Shown in pieces: positions 34,762-44,501 of a stretch of 64,000 nt of DNA. Position numbers and translations under genes: made by a program. The stretch is from contig NC_061508.1 in NCBI RefSeq assembly GCF_022539505.1, positions 260,220,736 to 260,284,735 on the forward strand, in the 5' to 3' direction. Origin of the DNA: Lolium rigidum (taxonomy: Eukaryota > Streptophyta > Magnoliopsida > Poales > Poaceae). The notes beneath the pieces were generated by a model, which had not been told where the DNA came from, ran no database searches, and saw only the letters and a program-made list of their open reading frames with translations. Position 1 is the stretch's first letter. Every line of letters starts with the position of its first letter.

Positions 34762-37039
34762 CGCGTCGAGAAGCTCGTCGCCTTCAGGACTTTCCAGTTC
34801 ATACTCTTGGTGTGTCCTCCCTGAAAACAAGCAAAAGGAAACCTCGTCGATGAATATGCTAGAGAAAGTGAAGCAACCCGAAGAAGTGCATAAGGATTTG
34901 AGTACTTACTAACAAAACGTCGACTCTGCGATTGCAAGCGACGAAGGATGTCTGTTTCTCGAACAGCTTGCTCGGTCACCTTATCGCTCAAAGCATTTTC
35001 TGCTTCATGAAGTCTTTTTCGCAGATCTTCAATGATAGCAGCATCAGATTCAGCCTTCTTGAGAGCCTTTTCTTGTTGCTCCAGCTTACGAGCAAGAGAA
35101 TCAGCACACTTGTTGGCCTCCACAATGTTTTCTGACAACATAGTCGACAGCAATGAAAATCACGACAAGAAAAAAGGGAAAAATCATTTACTTGAAGATG
35201 AAGCAAAAATTACCTTCGACCTTTTTAGCATAGTCACGGTACCCGACGAACTGGGTACCGAGGCGGATGAATTCCTTCATCAAAGGCTGACAAAAAAGGA
35301 AAAAAAGGGGAGACGATTGTATCAATAAAAGAGAAAAAAGAGTCGACAGCATTAAAATACTCGGAATAGAAGGAAAAAAGGAAGCAACTCACATCATCGA
35401 GAGAAGGAGTCGCGGAGCTACCAGGTAGAAAGGTAGGCTCCTTGATCAGTTCAACCCTTGCCCTCTTGGGCGAAGGGGCACGGGGGCTTGCAGGAGGAGT
35501 AGGACGCTCGATGTTTTGCTAAGGAGGCGACGTTTCGTCCCCATCAGGTTGAGCTTCAGAAACAACTAAAGTACGCGACGTACTCGTTCGAGCAGTCGCG
35601 TCAATAGGTTGCTCTTCATTCTCATCGTCACTACAATATAAAGACGACAATATAAGAATCTACAGATAAAAACATCGAGAGGAAAACAAACAAAGCAATA
35701 GGGAACTTACGAGCTGACAAGGGCATCCTCGTAAAGATTGAAAGTCGCCTTCTTTTCGGAAGGACCAACTTCTTCGGCAGGAGGTGCGGTGGCCTTGGAG
35801 ATGCCAGAATCGACACCTTCATCCCTTTTCCTTTTGTTCCTTGGAGAAACAGCGGGAGGAAGGGAGCGTGTCGAGGAAGTAGCCTCGGACTCGGCTTCTT
35901 TTTCAGAGGAAACCGCGGATTTTTGAGAAACCGCAACTTCACTCTCAGGGCGAGAAGTACCCTGGTTGTCATCATCGACAACGGTACGTTCTTCAACTTC
36001 TCCACCTTCAGGAAGAGAAGGAAGAGAAGCCAGAACGGGATGGTTCTGCGAAAAAATAAAGAGTGTCGACAAAAAAGTTGTGCAAAAGAAGCTAGCAAGA
36101 TAGTAGTCGATGAATACTAACAAAAAACTCGACAAGATAATATAGCTACTAAGAGGAAAAATTACCTCGGGAAGGGGATTGGCGCCACTATATGGCGTAA
36201 TGCGGCAAGAAGATGGAATGGCATCCTTCTTGCTGAGCGATGAGATTCTTCGGATAAGCTTCTCAAAATCCTTCAGAGGAAGGTCTTTTGAGAGCCTCGT
36301 CGACGTCTTTTTCACCGACGATACATCCAGAGGGGATTTTTGCGAGCCTGGAGAGGCTGCACTCTAATCCTAAGGAAATACGCGGTAATCTCAATACCCG
36401 ACAGCTCCTTGCCGCGGGTGTTTTGTAGCTCGTGGAGGCGAGTCATCAGCGCTTCTGTCGCCAACTTCTCAGCTTTGGTAGCTTCAGCATCCCAGGAACG
36501 GCGGCGAAGGATTTTGGCTTCTCCGTCAAAAGGGGCGATGTTGTCCTCCACTGGATTGGAGCTTTCTTCATGTACATACAGCCACCTCTTCCGCCAACCT
36601 TGGACGGAGTCAGGGAATTTGACGTCGAAATATTCGACGTCAGAACGAACACAGATAACAACGTCGCCAATATTGTAGGCGACGTTGTGGGAGCCATTAT
36701 GGCGGAGACAGAAGATACGCTTCCACATAGCCCAATTAGATTGGACCCCGAGGAAGCACTCACACAATGTGATAAAATCGACACGTGGAGGATGGAATTG
36801 GGCGTCAACTGATGCAGTTGAAGCCCATAGACAAACAGGAGGCCCCGAAGAAACTCATGGATTGGGGGAGAAAGACCTCGCATGAGGTGGTCAACGAAAC
36901 TGACCCGATACTCGATTGGAGGCGTTGGGTAGCTCTCCTCCTTGGGAAAGCGGAGCGAGTTTTCCTTCTTGCTGAACCCCAGCTTCTTCAGCAAGTTGAT
37001 GTCTTGGGCAGAGATCTTGGATCTTTCCCCACTCAGCAC
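34762..37039 (-). pseudogene. Antisense ORF1, N-terminal and central part: putative gypsy-type transposon (Transposase_28-like) protein
   Basis: Starts at ATG 37039 on the minus strand. The first exon contains the hallmark PPIHEFLRGLLFVYGLQLHQ near 36870 and LTPNSILH, then CECFLGVQSNWAMWKRIF, which I recognise as the plant 'putative gypsy type transposon' domain (Pfam PF04195). A one-base deletion near 36775 and a one-base insertion in an A run near 36339 shift the frame. The exon ends near 36169 (GT donor). Later exons lie at about 36048-35711 (Ser/Glu-rich, basic NKRKRDE), 35630-35397 (Pro-rich, TAG stop near 35520), 35288-35214, 35150-34917 (coiled coil) and 34819-34762. Element 4 interrupts the last exon. 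The role in the element's life cycle is unknown; nuclear localisation is suggested only by the basic patch. Confidence 0.75.
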
Positions 37040-37236
37040 TCCCCAGATCTGCTGTCGTCATCTTCGATTCCGGAGTGCTATGCCTAGTCAAACGGATGTG
37101 AGGAGGCATCAATGAGTATGGCGGTGAAAGGTGTGCGTATGGTTGAGCGCTTGAAGAAAGGGGAGTAACAGAGGATTTTGCAGAGGAGAAGCAGAGGTGC
37201 GGCGCGAGCGAAAGGGCTGAAGGAGGAAGATGATGC

Positions 37237-37246
37237 CTTTATATAG
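37237..37246 (-). promoter_or_regulatory. TATA box of the antisense module, element 2
   Basis: CTATATAAAG on the minus strand, about 200 bases upstream of the antisense ATG at 37039 and flanked by a pyrimidine-rich leader. It is independent of the LTR promoter. Confidence 0.55.
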
Positions 37247-37712
37247 AGGTACGGTGAATCGACGCGCCGTTGGATTGGAGAGATTACGGGACAGATGGTG
37301 TACACGTGGACAAGGGGTAAAAAGTAATTTCATATAGACGAGAAAGAACCTGAGCTACAGTACGTGCGCCAGGAAAAGCGGAGGATGTGTGTCCCCCACT
37401 TGCACGACATGTCAACTTGATGAGCAATTTGGGCCCGCATGGCAGTGAGAGAGCAGTTCTCATGTTTTCCTGATACAGCGGTCGTGGCTATCGTCATCAA
37501 TGATGTCACTTAAGCAACGGAAAAATTCGTTAAGGAGATTCATAAATATTGGCTACAGCAGAACATAGTTGATTATTTCGGGAGCCTTTCGTCAAATATA
37601 AGTTTTTGCCCAAATGCTCGGGGGCTACTTTATAAAAAAAAGAGGGAAAGCTCCAGTATGACAAGATAGAAAATGGCGAGAGCCTATGATCAAACGCAAG
37701 CGTTTGTTCATA

Positions 37713-38104
37713 GCCTCGGGAGCTACTCCCATCGGGAGCGCTGGTCGCGCACCCGATATGTATAAAATCTCGAGAGAGGTTGACAATGTAGAGGCATAAG
37801 ATGTTGAGCCTACAACCAAGCACAAGTCCTTGGCTGTAGCCTCGGGGGCTACTCCCATCGGGAGCGCTGTTCGCGCACCCGGGAGATTTGAAAACTTCAA
37901 GAGAGAAGAAAAATATAGCAACATAAGGCGTGGAGCCTACACACAAGCACAAGTCCTTGGCTGTAGCCTCGGGGGCTACTCCCATCGGGAACGCTGTTCG
38001 CGTGCCCGATGAAATTATAAAGAAAAGAAAGAAAGAAAGAAGAAGAAAAAGTGAGCATATTTCGAGTTATAAAAATAACTCTACATATACTCCCATCGGG
38101 AGAG
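37713..38104 (+). repeat. Tandem polypurine-tract/hairpin units of element 2, period about 125 bp
   Basis: Three good copies start near 37713, 37841 and 37966, and a partial one near 38088. Each has CCTCGGGGGCTACTCCCATC followed by GGGAGCGCTG, (G/T)TCGCG(C/T)(A/G)CCCG. CTCCC-ATC-GGGAG forms a small hairpin. The CTCGGGGGCTAC part is identical to the tract just before the 3' LTR at 38629-38641. The flanking ACAAGCACAAGTCCTTGGCT is shared by units 2 and 3. Confidence 0.85.
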
Positions 38105-38641
38105 TAATATAAGTCATCCGTTGACTCAATAAAATGTGCTATTCCAACAGCCGAAAAAGCACTCGACAATATATTCTCAGAGCGCCAAAGTTGCGATCAA
38201 ATCTTTGAATGCCGCAAAACTTTGCGAAGGTAAGACCCCAGATCCGTTCTGTGTGGCGTGGCGCCGTCTCTGACGTCGGTTTGCTACCTTTTTCCGTATC
38301 AACAGATACGAAGAAAAATACTAACGAACGCGTTAGGTACCCAATAAATATGACTGGGACTCGACAGAATGGTAAGACCTTAAGCGGCACCTGTCGAAGT
38401 TTACACCAGTATCCCGAGATCATGTCCAGGGACGTGATCTTGAAGTAGGTTTTTGCGGATTGCCACTAGAGCGGCTTAACTAGTACCGATCCGTCAGATG
38501 AACTAGCCCCAACTACTATTATCCCTGTACAATATATAAATTCATATGCAAAGATATGTGATAAAGTTCAGAGTTATCGAATAAATATAAAGGTGGAGAT
38601 TTTCCCTGACTCTGCGATTCAAGCAAAATCTCGGGGGCTAC

Positions 38642-39028
38642 TGACGTAGGCATCCCCAATGGGCCTGCCGAAGATGGTACCCGGGGTTTGCTTAAGGCCC
38701 ACGACTCTATGAATAAGAAGATACGGAAGCCCAAGTTGTAATCAAGGAAAGCTAGAGTTGTATTAGGAATACTACTTGTAATCTTGCGGGACGGGTTGGA
38801 AACCCTCCCGGACTCTGTAAACTTGTATGTTACGAATCCCTCGGCTCCGCCTCCTATATAAGGGGGAGTCGAGGGACAAAGAAAGGGATCGAGTCATTGT
38901 TCACGCAACCCTAGTTTTCATAATCGTCGAGTACTTTTCGGCTGAAACCTTCGAGATCTACTTGCCCTCTACTTCCAACTAAACCCTAGTCTACAATACG
39001 TAGGCATTGATAAGTTAATCCCTTGTCA
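38642..39028 (+). repeat. Element 2 right (3') LTR
   Basis: 387 bp, TGACGT...TTGTCA, preceded by the tract TCTCGGGGGCTAC and followed by the TSD CCGGC. Six differences from the left LTR by eye. Confidence 0.93.
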
Positions 39029-40660
39029 CCGGCCCGCTTACCCCCTTGGTAAAATTTCACTAGATGTCGTCTTCGGTACACCGAGCAATTTCAGAAAGGA
39101 GAAGCTTGAGTTCGAGGTAGTTGATTGGGAATAGCAGTACCACGCTATCCTTGGCAGGCCAGCATTTGCGAAGTTCATGGTGATTCCTCATTATGCATAT
39201 TTGAAGCTAAAGATGACAGGAAACAATGGGACAACGTTAACCGTTCATGGAAGTTTTTCTTGTTCTGATAACTGCGACAGGGAATTTCAGAAGATCGCTT
39301 CCAAGTTTGGAATCAAGGAGGAGCTCAATGCAATCGATGCAGTCACTGATCATACATAGCCGCCTGCTGATAACCGAAACACTAGACCCGATGAGTTCGA
39401 CGTCACGAAGGAAGCAAAGAAGCATCAAGTGCACCCCTCTGACCCGAAGAAAACGGTCAACATATCAGCAGATCTTATAACCGCATAGGAAAACACGCTC
39501 ATCGAGTTCCTCCGTGAGCGCTGGAAAAAATTTGCATGGGAACCATCCGACATGCTAGGTATTCCCAGGGAACTCGCTGAGCACGCCTTTAATGTTGACC
39601 CCAAAGACAAACCGGTGCAGCAAACATTGCGTTGTTTTTCAGAACCAAAAAGAAAAGTCATCGGCGAAGAAGTCAATCAGATCCGAAAAGCTGGTTTTAT
39701 TCGAGGGCTCAAGGAAGCCGAGTGTGTAGCCAAACCAGTCATGGTGCCAAACAAGGATACAACGAATCTTCGCATGTGTATCGACTACACAAGTCTCAAC
39801 AAACATTGGCCGAAGGACCACTTTCCGTTGCCTCACATTGATTAAATAGTCGATTCTACGGCAGGCTACGATCGCCTCTCTTTCCTCGACGCGTATTTAT
39901 GATACAATCAGATCAAGCTCAAGAAGGAAGATCAGGAATTAACTGAATTCATAACCCCACATGGTGCCTACTGCTACAACGTCATGACCTTTGGATTAAA
40001 GAATGCAGGTGCAACCTATCAGCGGTGCATGCAAGCTTTCCTCGGAGAGCAGATTGGTCGAAATATCGAGGTTTACATCGATGACATCGTCGTCAAACCA
40101 GAAACACGACCACACTCATTGACAATTTAAGGGAAACTTTCAACAATCTCGATAGATACAAAATCAAGCTGAATCCGAAGAAGTGTTCTTTCGGGGTGCT
40201 AGGAGGTCAAGTACTTGGGTACTTTATTTCAGCAAGAGGAATAGAAGCAAACCCCTTAAAGATTAAAGTATTTCTTGATATGGAGCCACCCAAAAGTCTG
40301 CAGCAAGTGCAGCAGTTGGCGGGACGATTGGCTGCTCTTAGTAGGTTCATTGCAAAACTAGGAGAGAAGGCCTTACCATTCTACCAACTGATGAAAAAAT
40401 CTGAAAAATTCGAGTGGACGGCAGAAGCGCAAGATGCATTCAACAAACTGAAAAAGGTCCTATCGACCTCTTCAGTTCTTGTAACACCAAGGGATAAGGA
40501 GCCGATGCTACTGTATATAGCTTCAACTATTCAAGTCGTCAGCTCCGTCCTTGTTGTCGAACGAGAAGAAGACGGAAAAGTACATGACGTGCAATGCCCC
40601 ATTTATTACCTCAGTGAGGTGCTCACACCTGCGAAGCAGCGATATCCTTAGCATCAGAAG
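39029..40660 (+). pseudogene. Element 1 pol remnant: protease end, reverse transcriptase, start of RNase H
   Basis: Continues in frame from 12174 after removal of element 2 and one TSD copy. Visible motifs are the protease tail (LGRPAFAKFM), RT blocks (LRMCIDYTSLNKHWPKDHFPLP at its core LNKH..KDHFPLP, LSFLDAY, MTFGLKNAGATYQR, and catalytic YIDD near 40078) and the RT-RNase H connection (GRLAALSRFIAKLGEKALPF). Stops occur near 39133, 39356, 39487, 39843 and 39901, and a frameshift lies near 40105. The frame stops near 40650 soon after LTPAKQRYP; most of RNase H and all integrase are gone. Confidence 0.85.
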
Positions 40661-40706
40661 ATGAGCAGTATGGAGGCGTAAAAAGTGAAAACAGTAAAAA
40701 GACCCC

Positions 40707-40715
40707 TATTTATAA
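40707..40715 (-). promoter_or_regulatory. TATA-like motif of the lost antisense gene, element 1
   Basis: TTATAAATA on the minus strand, in the position equivalent to the antisense TATA box of element 2. Downstream on the minus strand there is only a short leader before pol sequence. Confidence 0.35.
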
Positions 40716-41070
40716 CATGGAATGATTGGAGATCATGGCCGTTACTCTGGTGATCGTGGGAAGATGGGCGAGGATCCAGTAGTACACGTGTCCGGAAGGA
40801 GAGATAAAATCGGTGGCCCATTACTCCCACTATGCGCGGGAATCGAGGAGGCACCTTGGTCAATGCACAAGCACTAGTCAATTCTTAACTGACCGCGCAG
40901 AAGTAGGGTGGACCTGTTAGGTCATGTCATGTCAATCAAACCACCGCAGTGGTTACGTCATCAATGATGTCATCAAAAGTATCGACTCCTCATGAAGCAT
41001 CCGAAGAAATCTACAACGTTCGAGTAGAACAACTTGAGTCTACGCGCGATTGCAGGAATCCGTGCCTAGA

Positions 41071-41455
41071 CTCAGGGGCTACTCCTATCAGGAGCGCTTG
41101 TCGCGCACCCGATATAAATTATGAACCCGAAGGAATCAGAAGATCCAGGATCATGCCCAGGGACTTGATTCTGAGTAGAGTAGCGTTGTTTTGTCATCCG
41201 GCAGTTAACCGGCATCGATTAAAAGCTGGGCACGTTACTCAACATCCTTTGCGTACTATCAGCAAGCATGGCCTGACTCAAAGATATGGAAGACCCGATA
41301 TACATAAGTTATCGGGTGACCGTGACAGTCCACATAAAATATCAACGGACGTAAAAACATTCGAGTAGTACAACTTGAGCCTACGCGCGGTTGCAAGCAT
41401 CCGTGCCTAGACTCGGGGGCTACTCCCATTGGGAGCGCTTGTCGCGCACCCGATA
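41071..41455 (+). repeat. Polypurine-tract-like repeat units, element 1
   Basis: Two units near 41071-41112 and 41413-41455 share GGGGCTACTCC, a GGGAGCGCTTGT or GGAGCGCTTGT segment and CGCGCACCCGATA. They are the counterparts of the units in element 2, and the CTCGGGGGCTAC part matches the tract that primes plus-strand synthesis at 41536. Confidence 0.7.
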
Positions 41456-41547
41456 AAAATAAGGCTTTCAAGATCAATGGACATTCAATAGAAGACAACT
41501 TTAGTCCCTGCCCGAAGCTACGCTTTGGCCAGTCACTCGGGGGCTAC

Positions 41548-42072
41548 TGATGTGGGCATTACCCTTCGGGTAACTACTATTGCGCTACCTCCTATATCCC
41601 AACCAGGGGCCCATGAAGATCATCCACCAACCAAGGTGGACCGGTATGTCGGTTCGCATGAAGGATTCTTGAAGGGCAAGGCAAGGAGACGAAGAAACAA
41701 GGATTTGTAATCTAGTCGTACCCGGACAGACCTCTCGAGACCTAGCTCCCAATATAAGGGCCAGGAGAGGGGATGCCAAGGGACACACGATCAATCTAGC
41801 CATAACCACCGTAAAGTCGAGAGTTAGGTCATACACAAATCTAGCTTCCCGTCGAGTTCTTAGTGAAAGCCTTCGGCTACCCCATTGTAACCCGATATTC
41901 TCAATAATCGAGATCATACAAGCATGATGAAGGGTTTTACCTCGTCGAGCGCCCCGAACCTGGGTAAATCTCTCTTCTCGTTTGTTTGGTATCCGATGTC
42001 TCGTGTTACCTTGCAGGATCCCGTCAACCCTAAGCCCCTCAAGGTGGGCATTGCCGAGGAGTACCCTCGACA
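41548..42072 (+). repeat. Element 1 right (3') LTR
   Basis: 525 bp with TG...CA ends, followed by the TSD CCGGT at 42073-42077. Confidence 0.93.
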
Positions 42073-42120
42073 CCGGTCTTTGTCTGATGTAGTTGCAATA
42101 TCTTTAGTATCTTTCATTCT
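42073..42120 (-). mobile_element. Short upstream continuation of the split LINE
   Basis: After the second copy of the TSD CCGGT the minus-strand frame joins in phase to the LINE piece that ends at 10525. Only a few tens of bases can be assigned; further upstream the match to LINE coding sequence is lost. Confidence 0.35.
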
Positions 42121-43740
42121 TTCTCAACTTTCACTTTTTACCCTCTAGTTATGCATTTGTGACCCCAATTACTCCGCGAGTGAAAATTCATGTAGATTAC
42201 CCATTTTAAAAGCGTTGAACCCTTTTTTTTTTGATGTGTGTCCATTGTGTAAGGCCTTAGGTGATGATTGGGATTAAAAATATAAGACAATGGTGAGGAA
42301 TGAAACATATGGAATTAATAAGGTTGGGCATAATCATCCACGAGGCCATCCGATATTTACACAATTTGTTGATCCACATTGATGTATCATGCCTATCCTA
42401 TCTAACAACAAGCAAAATGCTAAATTGAGGCTAAGCCGTGTTATAGTCTCCTAATTGTGATATTTTTGTAGAAATTTCCCTGAATTGGGTAATATGTGTC
42501 ATAAATGCACAACTACAAGGTAAAATGTGGAAATCAGTCATAAAAATATAATAAAACCACCATCAATGCAGCAATCTACTTTCTTTATCAAATCATCATT
42601 ACTCAGAAATATCACACCACCAGTGAATGTTTTCCCTGGAAAAAGCAACTCCAAATTATGCGTCAATATATTTACCCTTTCCACAGGATACAAATCCCTA
42701 TCAAATTCTCGCACTTTCTTGAAACAAAGATCAAACATCTTTGCCTCTGTATCATCAACATACTGAACTGAACCATTTGTCCTAGCAAATTGACAAAACT
42801 AGTGATAGCCCGATGGCAAAAAAAAAAAAAAATCAAGAGAGGTGAACCTTACCAAATGAAAATAAAAGACATTTTATTCAGTTCATTGCTACGGAATAGC
42901 TGAACCTTGCTCGAATGATTGACAACATGCATACAAGCCCACATCACAAGAAAAAAATTGGACGTTCAATTTCACCTCAAAACCTTCCTTTTGTCTAACA
43001 AATTCAACCAACGGAGATGAGAGGGGAGGCAAATAACAGCGATCCTCGCCATCATTCGTCATGGCTCTCCGATGGAAGAAGCGACAATGATGACGGGTGC
43101 CGATGCGTATGGCAACGACTCTCCGCCAAAACCCTTTCTTCCGACGATGGCGATGTTAAACAAAGAGGAGCACCAATCAAGCAGTCAAGACAAATGAGCG
43201 AACATAGATTGGCATCACGGTGACAACAACGGTGACTGCGGAGATGTCAATGACGAGAAGAACATAGTGGTGGACTGGTGGTGCGTCAAAGGAGGAACAT
43301 TGTGGTGGTGGTGGGATGTGTGAGACGAAGGGTTTGGGTTGAGAGCGACCAATACAACAATATGCACTTATGTTTCCAATCCAACAAAAATATAGTTTCC
43401 CAAAATCACCCACAAACCGCCAAGTCTGCTATGAAATCCGGGTTAGAAGGAGATTTTCCTGTTTTAAAAAATGCACGGGAAGGATATGGAGCCAAACAAC
43501 TAGATTTGAGGGTGAAAACTATAGTTTATCGAAATCAAAGTGTGTTCACCTTAAAAGTTCAAGAATTCTTCTTTATTCTCTCTGATGTAGAATCGAGAGA
43601 TTGTTTTTCACTAAAACATGAGTAGAGAGTTTTACCACTGTGAACCAAATAGCTAGGTACCAAACATCTTTTAACATGGATGTGCAAGAATGATCTGTTG
43701 TCGCTGATCCTTTGTATTCAATAATAAGACAATCTAAGAG
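42121..43740. other. Intergenic, no gene recognised
   Basis: AT-rich sequence with short unsupported frames. The GC-richer patch near 43010-43330 has ORF-like stretches on both strands but no family motif. It probably contains old, unrecognisable transposon DNA. Confidence 0.4.
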
Positions 43741-44025
43741 CTCATTTGATTCATAGGAATATGAAGAGTGTAGGAATAGGAAAAGATGTAAGATTGGAAT
43801 GTCATGTCAAGTTAAGTCCTATATAAATATGGTATGTCTTTGATTGTAGCAAATGAATTTTTTCATGAGGTATAAGCTAATGTTTTTTCTATAGAATTTG
43901 CACTACAAGATTTCTATAGGAATAGTTCCTATAAGATATGTTCCTATCAATTAAATGGTTTGCATAGGATTTTTTTTATAAAATTTAAATCCTACATACC
44001 TTTGTCAAACCTATGAATCAAAGAA
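43741..44025. mobile_element. MITE with CATTTGATTCATAGG termini
   Basis: The left end CTCATTTGATTCATAGGAA and the right end CCTATGAATCAAAGAAA are inverted repeats with a few mismatches. The inside is AT-rich and contains further TCCTAT/ATAGGA inversions. About 285 bp with no ORF. The ends resemble a common grass MITE family; the superfamily is not certain and I could not settle the TSD. Confidence 0.65.
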
Positions 44026-44099
44026 ATGTGGGTTGCTAAATAAAAAGAACTTGCTATCGTTGGGAATTGTGCTAGTAGTAGTACGGAAATATACTCATT

Positions 44100-44501
44100 T
44101 CGCAGGACCTATACGCAAAACCTACCGCCGCCCCTCTTCCACCTGGCCTCCCACCGCAAGAAACGAACCGGAAAAAAAAGAAGGGAAAAACACGAAGAAC
44201 AGGGGACGAACAGCAGGTTTACCATCGCGATTTCCCAGAAGCCCGCGGAGAAATCCTGCCGTGTTCCAAGATGCCGCGCATTCCCCTGATCAGATTCCCC
44301 AAGAGGCATCTCAAAGTCCCATCCCCGGCAGGTGCTCTCCTCCCCCCGCGATTCCTTTATCCCCCCTTTGATTCGTGTAGGGTCGAGGCTTGCTGGTCTA
44401 GGTCTACTTTGCCAGAGATCTAATTCCTTGTCTAATTGATTTTATGGTTGATTTTCCTTGGCGCAGCGGCTCAACCTGCTGCGGATCAGCACGCGACCCT
44501 C
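44100..44501 (+). other. Presumed promoter and 5' UTR of the small-protein gene
   Basis: GC-rich sequence with Arg/Pro-rich reading frames typical of cereal 5' leaders. A first, non-coding exon probably ends between 44331 and 44400, and the second exon begins at 44467 after GGCGCAG. The exact donor is unclear. Confidence 0.4.

Larger units (their letters stand above)
12175..39028 (+). mobile_element. Gypsy (Tat-lineage-like) LTR retrotransposon, element 2, with antisense genes
   Basis: Identical-length LTRs (387 bp) at 12175-12561 and 38642-39028, with perfect TSD CCGGC at 12170-12174 and 39029-39033. I count six substitutions between the LTRs, so it is much younger than element 1. Order: LTR, primer binding site, gag, protease, RT, RNase H, a second RNase H, integrase, antisense ORF2, antisense ORF1, tandem polypurine-tract-like units, LTR. 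A second RNase H and antisense ORFs between pol and the 3' LTR are known traits of plant Tat-lineage elements (Retand, RIRE2 and Grande-type). Elements 3 and 4 are inserted in it. It cannot be autonomous now: several nonsense codons and frameshifts are present. Confidence 0.93.
40661..41547. other. Element 1 3' untranslated region with antisense promoter remnant
   Basis: The sequence after the deletion point resembles the region upstream of the antisense genes of element 2. It has a minus-strand TATA-like motif, two copies of the CTCGGGGGCTACTCCCAT-type unit (near 41071 and 41413) and the terminal polypurine tract at 41536-41547. No antisense protein-coding sequence remains. Confidence 0.6.
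10526..42072 (+). mobile_element. Gypsy LTR retrotransposon, element 1 (outermost), internally deleted
   Basis: LTRs at 10526-11069 and 41548-42072 begin TGATGTGGGCATTACCC and end CCCTCGACA. The flanking duplication is CCGGT at 10521-10525 and 42073-42077. The primer binding site follows the left LTR after two bases, and a polypurine tract CTCGGGGGCTAC precedes the right LTR. By eye about 28 substitutions plus one indel separate the LTRs, the highest divergence in the nest. Its own internal DNA is only 11070-12174 plus 39029-41547: degraded gag, protease, RT and the start of RNase H. Integrase is missing. The remainder of the span is element 2 with elements 3 and 4 inside it. Confidence 0.93.

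Noticed and set aside
35923..36812. Plus-strand frames over the antisense ORF1
   Set aside because: The minus strand has recognisable PF04195-type motifs and the plus frames have none.
40949..41368. 139-codon frame in the element 1 3' region
   Set aside because: It lies over the polypurine-like repeat units and has no domain.
43017..43625. Possible gene in the GC-richer patch
   Set aside because: Short frames on both strands, no motif, no splice pattern.
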